Source: Sphingomonadaceae bacterium (GTDB lineage: Bacteria > Pseudomonadota > Alphaproteobacteria > Sphingomonadales > Sphingomonadaceae). Taken from it: 6,644 nt of DNA. Positions 1 through 5,132 of this stretch are shown here, in pieces. Below the pieces are notes generated by a model. The model saw only the letters and a list, made by a program, of their open reading frames with translations, searched no databases and had not been told where the DNA came from. A program made the translations under genes and the position numbers. Each line of letters starts with the position of its first letter. The stretch's first letter is position 1. The stretch covers positions 1 to 6,644 of the forward strand of contig JAFARM010000297.1 in NCBI GenBank assembly GCA_019245455.1, in the 5' to 3' direction.

Positions 1-2
1 GC

Positions 3-176
3 GGCGACCTCGTCGAGGTGATCGGCCCCGCCGGCCCGGTCGCGCGCGGGCTGATCGCCTACGACGCCGCCGACGCGGCGCGGATCGCCGGCACGCGCGG
101 CGAGGCGCAGGCGGCGATCCTCGGCTACGCGCCGCGCGCGGCGCTGATCCACCGCGACCAGCTGGTGCTGCTGTGA
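3..176 (+). CDS. proB: Glutamate 5-kinase, C-terminal fragment (PUA domain)
   Basis: This is the 3' end of a gene that begins before the window; 57 codons and a TGA stop remain. The reading frame gives a short segment with [22 protein letters not shown] and an ending [10 protein letters not shown], which resembles the end of the PUA domain of bacterial glutamate 5-kinases. There, a final phrase of the type 'EVIHRDDLVL' is usual. ProB phosphorylates L-glutamate at its gamma-carboxyl group, the first step of proline synthesis in the cytoplasm; its unstable product is reduced by ProA, encoded immediately downstream. The fragment alone would be weak evidence, but the adjoining proA makes the identification firm. 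The catalytic kinase domain, the proline feedback site and the promoter all lie outside the window. Confidence 0.9.
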   Translation, partial: GDLVEVIGPAGPVARGLIAYDAADAARIAGTRGEAQAAILGYAPRAALIHRDQLVLL

Positions 177-190
177 GCGGGGGCGTGGAG

Positions 191-1462
191 ATGACGGCTG
201 GCACGACGAGCGCCGACACCTCGCCCGAAGCCGTGATGGCGACGATGACGCGCGCCGCACGGACGGCGGCGGCGGTGCTGGCGCAGGCGCCGACCGCGGC
301 CAAGGCGGCGGCGATCCGCGCGGCGGCGGCGGCGATCCGTCGCCAGGCGGAGGCGATCCTGGCGGCGAATGCGGCCGACATGGCGGCGGCGGACGGATTG
401 ACCCCGGCGCTGAAGGATCGGCTGCTGCTGACCCCGGCGCGGGTCGAGGCGATGGCCGCCGGGCTCGCCGCAATCGCCGCCCTGCCCGACCCCGTCGGCG
501 CGGTGATCGCCGCGTGGACGACGCCGAACGGGCTCGCCTTCGAGCGCGTGCGCGTGCCGCTGGGCGTCGTCGGCATCGTCTACGAGAGCCGGCCCAACGT
601 CACCGCCGACGCCGGCGCGCTCGCCGTGATGGCGGGCAACGCCGTCATCCTGCGCGGCGGCAGCGAGGCGGCGGCGTCGAACGCGGCGATCCACGCCTGC
701 CTTGTCGAGGGGCTGGCCGCCGCCGGCCTGCCCACGGACGCGGTCCAGCGCGTGACCTGCCGCGACCGGGCGATGGTCACGGCCATGCTCACGGCCGCCG
801 GGGGCATCGACGTGCTGATCCCGCGCGGCGGCAAGGGGCTGGTGGCGCACGTGCTGGAGCACGCGCGGGTCCCGGTGCTCGCCCACCTCGATGGCAACAA
901 CCACGTCTATGTCGACGCCGCGGCCGACCCGGCGATGGCACAAGCCGTTGTTCTCGATGCGAAAATGCGGCGGACGGGAGTCTGCGGGGCGATGGAGACG
1001 TTGCTCGTCGACCGCGCCTATCCGGCCAAGGCGGCGCTGCTGACGGCGCTGCTCGACGCCGGCTGCGAAGTCCGCGCGGACGCCGCCCTGCTTCCCCTCG
1101 ACCTGCGCCTGGTCCCGGCACAACCCCTTGATTGGGATACCGAATACCTGGACGCCGTATGTGCCGCCGCCGAAGTCGACGGCGTCGCCGGCGCGATTTC
1201 GCACATCGCGGGTCACGGCAGCCACCACACCGACGCCGTCGTCACCGCCGATCTCCTTGTCGCAGAACGCTTTATCGCCGAGGTCGATTCGGCGATCGTC
1301 CTCCACAACGCCTCGACCCAGTTCGCCGACGGCGGCGAGTTCGGCTTCGGCGGCGAGATCGGCATCGCCACCGGCCGCCTCCACGCCCGCGGCCCGGTGG
1401 CGCTCGAGGGTCTGACGACGTACAAGAACGTTGTGCGGGGCACGGGACAGGTGCGAGGCTGA
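191..1462 (+). CDS. proA: Glutamate-5-semialdehyde dehydrogenase (gamma-glutamyl phosphate reductase)
   Basis: ProA reduces gamma-glutamyl phosphate with NADPH to glutamate-5-semialdehyde, the second step of proline synthesis. The 423-residue product matches the usual family length. Visible signatures are VYESRPN (about 130-136), LIPRGG (209-214), the active-site region [10 protein letters not shown] with the likely nucleophile Cys265, and the C-terminal blocks [16 protein letters not shown] (372-387) and [16 protein letters not shown] (397-412). The start is uncertain. The ATG at 191 gives an N-terminus MTAGTTS with a G-rich stretch (179-183) 7 bases upstream. A GTG at 173 would add six residues and overlap the proB stop (GTGA), favouring translational coupling. 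The gene directly follows proB and is followed after 2 bases by a small antitoxin-like gene, so it is probably expressed from the proB (or an upstream) promoter. Family assignment is certain; only the start is open. Confidence 0.97.
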   Translation: MTAGTTSADTSPEAVMATMTRAARTAAAVLAQAPTAAKAAAIRAAAAAIRRQAEAILAANAADMAAADGLTPALKDRLLLTPARVEAMAAGLAAIAALPDPVGAVIAAWTTPNGLAFERVRVPLGVVGIVYESRPNVTADAGALAVMAGNAVILRGGSEAAASNAAIHACLVEGLAAAGLPTDAVQRVTCRDRAMVTAMLTAAGGIDVLIPRGGKGLVAHVLEHARVPVLAHLDGNNHVYVDAAADPAMAQAVVLDAKMRRTGVCGAMETLLVDRAYPAKAALLTALLDAGCEVRADAALLPLDLRLVPAQPLDWDTEYLDAVCAAAEVDGVAGAISHIAGHGSHHTDAVVTADLLVAERFIAEVDSAIVLHNASTQFADGGEFGFGGEIGIATGRLHARGPVALEGLTTYKNVVRGTGQVRG

Positions 1463-1464
1463 CG

Positions 1465-1698
1465 ATGGCGAGCGAAGCGAAGCCGGCGGATGCAGCGGTG
1501 GACTGGGACGGCGAGGTCATCGGCGTCAATATCGACGACCCCGATCTCGACGTGATCGCGCTCGGCTTCGCCAGCCGCGCCGAGTTCGACGCCTTCATTC
1601 AGGAAGGGCTGGACGACATCGCGGCAGGCCGGGTCGTCTCGCACGAAATCGTGAAGGCCGATATCGCAGCGATGCGGGCCGAACTCGGTCGCCGGTGA
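1465..1698 (+). CDS. Small antitoxin-like protein (ParD/CopG- or RelB-like), partner of the following ParE-type toxin
   Basis: This 77-residue acidic protein probably neutralises the toxin encoded next to it and may also repress the module. The evidence is partly positional: it sits directly upstream of a ParE/RelE-family gene and overlaps it by 4 bases (GTGA). The C-terminal half, GLDDIAAGRVVSHEIVKADI (about residues 48-67), resembles the toxin-wrapping tail of many small antitoxins, in which 'G.VVSHEEV' is common. The N-terminal half (DWDGEVIGVNIDDPDLDVIA) does not look like a normal ribbon-helix-helix strand, so the DNA-binding fold is unclear. The ATG at 1465 lies 2 bases after the proA stop and has GAGG at 1455-1458 with 6-base spacing, which supports this start. 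The gene is in the middle of a housekeeping operon and has no visible promoter of its own. Antitoxin role is inference; the open frame and start are well supported. Confidence 0.75.
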   Translation: MASEAKPADAAVDWDGEVIGVNIDDPDLDVIALGFASRAEFDAFIQEGLDDIAAGRVVSHEIVKADIAAMRAELGRR

Positions 1699-1970
1699 GG
1701 CACGCCGCCTGGTCGGCAGCATCGCGACGCGATCTGCGCCGTGCGTTCGACTACTACAAGGTGCTCGATGCCGACCTCGCGCTGCGGATCGTCGAGACGA
1801 TCGAGGCCAAGGGCGACTGGCTCGCCGAGTTTCCGTTTACCGGCAGCCCGCTTCGAGGTCGGCTGCGGAAGTCGCTTGTCGCTGGTACGCCCTATCTGAT
1901 CGTCTATCGCCCTGCCTCAACGGGCATCATCGTCGGTCGCGTCTTCCACGCCAAGCAGAACTGGCGATGA
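1695..1970 (+). CDS. Type II toxin of the RelE/ParE superfamily
   Basis: The 91-residue basic product resembles the ParE_toxin family. It has an N-terminal AAWSAASRRDLRRAFDYY helix region, a second helix with ADLALRIVETIEAKGDWLAEFP, then the strand segment SPLRGRLRKSLVAGTPYLIV followed by YRP, and a closing RVFHAKQNW typical of family ends ('VLHGRRDW'). Members either poison gyrase (ParE) or cleave mRNA at the ribosome (RelE); which activity this one has cannot be read from sequence, though the pattern is closer to ParE. The likely start is GTG at 1695, overlapping the antitoxin stop, with no clear Shine-Dalgarno site, so it depends on coupling to antitoxin translation. Its TGA overlaps the nadD start as ATGA. 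GC over 1741-1920 is 113 of 180 (about 63%), lower than in nadD next door (140 of 180 over 1981-2160), which hints at later acquisition. The frame appears intact. Confidence 0.88.
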   Translation: MRHAAWSAASRRDLRRAFDYYKVLDADLALRIVETIEAKGDWLAEFPFTGSPLRGRLRKSLVAGTPYLIVYRPASTGIIVGRVFHAKQNWR

Positions 1971-2587
1971 CCGCCATCGGCCTCCTCGGCGGGTCGTTCA
2001 ACCCCGCCCACGCCGGGCACCGGCACATCAGCGTCGAGGCGATCCGCCGCCTCGGCCTCGACGAGGTGTGGTGGCTGGTCAGCCCGCAGAACCCGCTGAA
2101 GGCTGCCGAGGGCATGGCCCCGCTCGCCGCCCGGGTCGCCGCCGCCGCCGCGGTCGCGCGCCACCGGCACATCCACGTCACCGATCTCGAGCTCCACCTC
2201 GGCACGCGCTTCGCCGTCGATACCGTCGCGGCGCTGCAGCGGCGCTATCCCAAGGTCCGCTTCATCTGGCTGATGGGGGCCGACAACCTAGCGCAGTTCC
2301 ATCACTGGTCGCGCTGGCGACGGCTCGCCGCGCGGGTGCCGATTGCGGTTCTCGCCCGTCCGGGCTATATGGAGCGGGCCCTGACCGCGCCGGCGATGGC
2401 GTGGTTCGGGCGTCGGCGGCACGCGTCGGCTGCGGCCGGGCGATGGCGCGAATGGAGGCTTCCGGCGATCGTCGTTCTCGACATCCGCATGAGCCCGCTG
2501 TCGGCGACAGCGATCCGGCGCGCCGACCCCGACTGGGCCACGCGCCCGCTCCCTTCGACGATGACGAGGAACCCGCTTTGGCCCTGA
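1967..2587 (+). CDS. nadD: Nicotinate-nucleotide adenylyltransferase
   Basis: NadD transfers AMP from ATP to nicotinate mononucleotide, giving deamido-NAD, a step shared by de novo and salvage NAD synthesis in the cytoplasm. The 206-residue protein has the nucleotidyltransferase signature near its start (LLGGSFNPAHAGH, with His15 and His18 of the HxGH-type motif), the substrate-side block WLMGADNLAQFHHWSRW (101-117), and LSATAIR (178-184), corresponding to the ISSTxIR motif that contacts ATP phosphates. Length is normal. The ATG at 1967 lies inside the toxin stop (ATGA) and has no convincing Shine-Dalgarno site, so translation is probably coupled to the toxin gene. The nadD-rsfS-rlmH order is a well-known bacterial arrangement. 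The 3' end overlaps rsfS by 10 bases. No key residue appears to be missing. Confidence 0.97.
   Translation: MTAIGLLGGSFNPAHAGHRHISVEAIRRLGLDEVWWLVSPQNPLKAAEGMAPLAARVAAAAAVARHRHIHVTDLELHLGTRFAVDTVAALQRRYPKVRFIWLMGADNLAQFHHWSRWRRLAARVPIAVLARPGYMERALTAPAMAWFGRRRHASAAAGRWREWRLPAIVVLDIRMSPLSATAIRRADPDWATRPLPSTMTRNPLWP
2566..2570 (+). promoter_or_regulatory. Shine-Dalgarno site that fixes a TTG start for rsfS
   Basis: GAGGA lies 7 bases upstream of the TTG at 2578, inside the end of nadD. No in-frame ATG is found near here; the next in-frame candidates are GTG at 2596 without such a site and an ATG at 2656 that would cut into the start of the RsfS domain. The motif therefore decides for TTG. Confidence 0.65.
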
Positions 2588-3093
2588 GCCCCGCCGTGCG
2601 CCCCGCCCCCCGCCCGGTCGCCACCGACGATCCGCAGGTCGCGGCGCTCCACGCCATGGTGCTGGCGACCTTGGACGACGACCAGGCAGTCGAGGTCGTG
2701 TCCATCCCCTTGGCTGGCAAGACGACGATCGCCGACCACATGGTCATCGCCAGCGGCCGCTCGACGCGTCAGGTGGCGAGTCTTGCGACCAAGATCGCCG
2801 AGCGCGCCAAGACCGAGCTTCACCGCGGCGCGCGGATCGAAGGGCTGCCGGCGGCCGACTGGGTGCTGATCGACCTGGGCGACGTCATCGTCCATTTGTT
2901 CCGCCCCGAGGTGCGCAGCTTCTACAACCTGGAGAAGATGTGGGCCTTCGACGGGCCGAGCGGATCGACCGGGCCCGGCCGCGCGCCGCCGAAGGTCGAG
3001 CCGGTCGCCGTCGGGCACGACCCCATCGAGGCCGCGCCGGTCGATCCGGTCGCCGAGGACATCGACCCGGCGCTGCTCGGCGACGGGGAATAG
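2578..3093 (+). CDS. rsfS: Ribosomal silencing factor RsfS
   Basis: RsfS (Iojap/DUF143 family) binds protein L14 (uL14) of the large ribosomal subunit and blocks joining with the small subunit, lowering translation in starvation or stationary phase. The family core is visible from about residue 20 to 124: LDDDQAVEVVSIPLAGKTTI, ADHMVIASGRSTRQVASLA, and the strongly conserved ADWVLIDLGDVIVHLFRPEV followed by RSFYNLEKMW (93-122). The product is 171 residues, longer than the usual 105-150, because it has a Pro- and Ala-rich N-terminal lead of about 18 residues and a C-terminal tail (about 125-171) rich in Pro, Gly, Asp and Glu. The TTG start is chosen because of the well-spaced GAGGA before it. 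It overlaps the end of nadD by 10 bases, which suggests co-expression. The tail looks disordered and its role is unknown. Confidence 0.94.
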   Translation: MALSPAVRPAPRPVATDDPQVAALHAMVLATLDDDQAVEVVSIPLAGKTTIADHMVIASGRSTRQVASLATKIAERAKTELHRGARIEGLPAADWVLIDLGDVIVHLFRPEVRSFYNLEKMWAFDGPSGSTGPGRAPPKVEPVAVGHDPIEAAPVDPVAEDIDPALLGDGE

Positions 3094-3242
3094 TCGAGCA
3101 AAAAGAAAGCGCTGTCCTACACGCGCCGCGGCGGCCTAGGCTTGCGGCGATGGTCATCCGTTCCGCCTCTGCTCCCGCCAATCGCGTCCCCGCCACGGGG
3201 CGAGCGAGTCGCTTCCGCCCGACGCGCCAAGAGCGTGCGCGT

Positions 3243-3260
3243 GTGAACTTCGTGAACTTC
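3243..3260 (+). repeat. Tandem direct repeat, two copies of GTGAACTTC
   Basis: Two perfect, adjacent 9-base copies lie at 3243-3251 and 3252-3260, 23 bases before the rlmH ATG. In one frame they encode VNFVNF. From memory, short VNFVNF-type sequences recur in small hypothetical proteins of alphaproteobacteria, which would fit a dispersed intergenic repeat, but I cannot verify this here. The repeat itself is directly visible. Confidence 0.7.
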
Positions 3261-3272
3261 CGCAGGCCGCGC

Positions 3273-3276
3273 GAGG
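3273..3276 (+). promoter_or_regulatory. Shine-Dalgarno site for rlmH
   Basis: GAGG sits 7 bases before the ATG at 3284. It favours that ATG (MRLHIVAHG) over the in-frame GTG at 3278, which is only 1 base away from the motif and would add two residues. Confidence 0.55.
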
Positions 3277-3283
3277 CGTGACG

Positions 3284-3709
3284 ATGCGCCTCCACATCGT
3301 CGCGCACGGGCGAATCGGGCGCGGGCTGGAGGCGGCGCTGACCGACCGATACCTCGCGCGCATCGCCTGGCCGGTCGCCGTCACCGAGCTGTCCGATGCC
3401 GGCGCGGGCAAGGTCCCCGACCTGCCGACGCCGTCGGTAACGGTCCTCCTCGACGAGCGCGGCGACAGCCTGTCCAGCCGCGCGCTCGCCGACCGCCTCG
3501 CCCGCTGGCGCGACGACGGGATACGCGAGGCGCGCTTCGTCATCGGCCCGGCCGACGGCCACGGCGACGCGGCCAGGGCCGCCGCGGGCGCGCTGCTGTC
3601 GTTCGGCCCGGCGACGTGGCCCCACCTGCTGGTCCGGGCGATGCTCGCCGAGCAGCTGTACCGTGCGACATCGCTGCTGGCCGGTCATCCGTACCACCGG
3701 GATGGCTAG
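3284..3709 (+). CDS. rlmH: 23S rRNA (pseudouridine-1915-N3)-methyltransferase RlmH
   Basis: RlmH (SPOUT family, trefoil knot) methylates pseudouridine 1915 in helix 69 of 23S rRNA in assembled 70S ribosomes, using S-adenosylmethionine. The 141-residue protein shows the family start MRLHIVAHGRIG, the central VTVLLDERGDSLSS (52-65), the cofactor-loop region ARFVIGPADGH (83-93) and the diagnostic C-terminal run RAMLAEQLYRATSLLAGHPY followed by HR (118-139). It is somewhat shorter than the roughly 155 residues of E. coli RlmH. One oddity is in the cofactor loop: where most members have IGG, this one has IGP (Pro89). The rest of the knot looks intact, so it is probably active. It follows rsfS as in many bacteria but after an unusual 190-base spacer, and is followed by ctpA after 49 bases. 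Confidence 0.95.
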   Translation: MRLHIVAHGRIGRGLEAALTDRYLARIAWPVAVTELSDAGAGKVPDLPTPSVTVLLDERGDSLSSRALADRLARWRDDGIREARFVIGPADGHGDAARAAAGALLSFGPATWPHLLVRAMLAEQLYRATSLLAGHPYHRDG

Positions 3710-3724
3710 CGCCGGGCCGGCTGC

Positions 3725-3730
3725 TATATT
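3725..3730 (+). promoter_or_regulatory. Possible -10 box upstream of ctpA
   Basis: TATATT stands out as an AT-rich hexamer in a very GC-rich stretch between rlmH and ctpA, 28 bases before the ctpA ATG. No good -35 element is found about 17 bases upstream (positions around 3702-3707 read ATGGCT). It could give ctpA its own transcript, but this is weak. Confidence 0.22.
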
Positions 3731-3746
3731 GACCGCGATGCCATCC

Positions 3747-3752
3747 GAGGAA
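3747..3752 (+). promoter_or_regulatory. Shine-Dalgarno site that fixes the ctpA start
   Basis: GAGGAA is 6 bases before the ATG at 3759. It makes that ATG much more likely than the in-frame ATG at 3738, which has no such motif. The choice also gives a clean signal peptide. Confidence 0.7.
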
Positions 3753-3758
3753 GTGCCG

Positions 3759-5084
3759 ATGCTTTCCCCCCGCGCCCGCCTGGCGCTGACCGCCAGCCTG
3801 CTCGTCCTGCTGCCCGCGCCGACGCTGCAGGCCGCGCCCGAGACCGACACCAACAAGAAGCTCGACGCCTTCATGGACGTCTTCGAGCGCGTCCGCGCCG
3901 ACTATGTCGACAAGACCGACGACACCAAGCTGATCGAAGGCGCGATCAACGGGATGCTGGCGTCGCTCGACCCGCATTCGAGCTATATGAACGCCCACGA
4001 CTACCAGACCATGAAGCAGACCACCGACGGCGAATATGGCGGGCTCGGCCTCACCGTCTCGACCGAGGAGGGCGCGGTCAAGGTCGTCGCGCCCACCGAC
4101 GACACGCCCGCCGCGCGCGCCGGGATCAAGGCCGGCGACTTCATCACCCGGCTCGACGGCGAGCTGCTCTACGGCACGACCCTGACCGAGGCGGTCGACA
4201 AGATGCGCGGGACGCCGGGCACGACGGTCAAGCTGACGGTGATCCGCGAGGGCGCGCCCAAGCCGCTCGAGTTCACGCTGAAGCGCGAGATCATCCAGAT
4301 CAAGCCGGTCAAGTGGGAGGTCAAGGGCAACGTCGGCGTCATCCGCATCGCCTCGTTCAGCAAGCAGACCGGGCCGATGACGCGTGTCGCCATCGCCGGG
4401 ATCGAGAAGCAGCTGGGGCCGAAGCTCGCCGGCTTCGTCCTCGACCTGCGCTCGAACCCCGGCGGACTGCTCGACCAGTCGATCGAGGTGTCGGACGCCT
4501 TTCTCGACCACGGCGAGGTCGTGTCCCAGCGCGGCCGGACCAAGAACGACATCGAGCGCTACTACGCCAAGGGCGGTGACCTGACCGGCGGCAAGCCGCT
4601 CGTCGTCCTGATCGACGAGGGCAGCGCATCGGCCGCCGAGATCGTCGCCGGGGCGCTCCAGGACCAGCGCCGCGCCGTCGTCGTCGGCCAGCGCAGCTTC
4701 GGCAAGGGATCGGTGCAGACGCTGATCCCGCTGTCGGCGGACACGGCGCTGCGGCTGACGACGGCACGCTACTACACGCCCTCGGGTCGCAGCGTGCAGG
4801 AGAACGGCATCGAGCCCGACATCGTCGTGCCGCAGCTGACCGACCCGCTCGCCGCCGATGCCAGCCGTCCGAAGCTGCGCGAAGCCGATCTCAAGCGCCA
4901 CCTGATCAACGAGGTCAAGGCGGGCGACAAATTGATCGAGGCCGACGACAAGCCCGACCCCCGCTTCGCCGACACGCCCGAGACGCTGAAGAAGAAGGGC
5001 ATCACCGATTATCAGCTGACCTATGCGTTGAAGCTGGTCGAGCGCGCCGCAAGCCCGCCCGTGGTGCAGACCGCGGCGCGCTGA
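3759..5084 (+). CDS. ctpA: S41-family C-terminal processing peptidase (CtpA/Prc type), secreted
   Basis: Carboxy-terminal processing proteases cut exported proteins near their C-termini in the periplasm; in Gram-negatives they help control cell-wall enzymes. The 441-residue product opens with a signal peptide: basic MLSPRAR, then a hydrophobic core LALTASLLVLLPAP, with likely cleavage after LQA (about residue 25). A helical region (about 30-90) is followed by a PDZ domain (about 93-175, with GLGLTV and AGIKAGDFI) and the protease core with FVLDLRSNPGGLLDQSIEVS. The catalytic dyad is clear: Ser291 in DEGSASAAEI and Lys316 in FGKGSVQ, 25 residues apart as in Prc and CtpB, with Gln320 at Lys+4. 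RYYTPSGRSVQENGIEPDIV (338-357) is also typical. The start at 3759 rests on the GAGGAA site and the signal peptide. It directly follows rlmH; in many alphaproteobacteria an EnvC/M23 gene lies between them and here it does not. Confidence 0.96.
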   Translation: MLSPRARLALTASLLVLLPAPTLQAAPETDTNKKLDAFMDVFERVRADYVDKTDDTKLIEGAINGMLASLDPHSSYMNAHDYQTMKQTTDGEYGGLGLTVSTEEGAVKVVAPTDDTPAARAGIKAGDFITRLDGELLYGTTLTEAVDKMRGTPGTTVKLTVIREGAPKPLEFTLKREIIQIKPVKWEVKGNVGVIRIASFSKQTGPMTRVAIAGIEKQLGPKLAGFVLDLRSNPGGLLDQSIEVSDAFLDHGEVVSQRGRTKNDIERYYAKGGDLTGGKPLVVLIDEGSASAAEIVAGALQDQRRAVVVGQRSFGKGSVQTLIPLSADTALRLTTARYYTPSGRSVQENGIEPDIVVPQLTDPLAADASRPKLREADLKRHLINEVKAGDKLIEADDKPDPRFADTPETLKKKGITDYQLTYALKLVERAASPPVVQTAAR

Positions 5085-5087
5085 GCC

Positions 5088-5112
5088 GGCACCGGCGGAC
5101 GTCCGCTTCGTT
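5088..5112 (+). promoter_or_regulatory. Possible EcfG-type (general stress response) promoter before the S53 peptidase
   Basis: GGCAC at 5088-5092 and CGTT at 5109-5112 are separated by 16 bases. The alphaproteobacterial EcfG consensus is GGAAC, 16-17 bases, CGTT, so this fits with one mismatch in the -35 part. Transcription would start near 5119, leaving a very short leader that just contains the Shine-Dalgarno sequence. Such short patterns occur by chance, so confidence is low. Confidence 0.2.
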
Positions 5113-5118
5113 ACGAGC

Positions 5119-5127
5119 AGGAGGAGG
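5119..5127 (+). promoter_or_regulatory. Strong Shine-Dalgarno site for the S53 peptidase
   Basis: AGGAGGAGG ends 5 bases before the ATG at 5133; the AGGAGG part (5119-5124) is 8 bases away. It is the strongest ribosome-binding site in the window and fixes the start of the S53 gene. Confidence 0.8.
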
Positions 5128-5132
5128 CACCG

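Larger units (their letters stand above)
3094..3283 (+). other. Spacer between rsfS and rlmH; no firm gene
   Basis: These 190 bases separate two genes that are often much closer. It opens with an A-rich patch (GCAAAAAGAAAG, 3100-3111, unusual in this GC-rich setting), then a GC-rich stretch with GCCGCGGC, and ends with a tandem 9-bp repeat just before rlmH. No clear intrinsic terminator (stem followed by a T run) is visible. A 43-codon open frame from ATG 3150 to the TGA at 3279-3281 exists but has no Shine-Dalgarno site and an Arg/Pro-rich product of no recognisable family, so it is not called as a gene. The layout suggests an inserted intergenic element or a leader region containing a promoter for rlmH. 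Confidence 0.5.

Noticed and set aside
125..1384. Long open frame on the minus strand opposite proA (419 codons)
   Set aside because: It lies opposite a certain gene, its product is Arg/Gly/Asp-rich without any family features, and such antisense frames are common where GC-rich codons leave few stops.
3150..3281. 43-codon small protein gene before rlmH, with VNFVNF near its end
   Set aside because: There is no Shine-Dalgarno site and no recognisable family; the Arg/Pro-rich product fits translated intergenic repeat. It is described under the spacer instead of called as a gene.
3729..3757. TTGACC at 3729-3734 as a -35 box for ctpA
   Set aside because: The -10 box would fall at about 3752-3757 (AAGTGC/AGTGCC region), which is not a -10 sequence and lies in the Shine-Dalgarno region.
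5085..5132. Intrinsic terminator after ctpA
   Set aside because: The inverted repeat has no loop and no following T run, so it does not fit a Rho-independent terminator.
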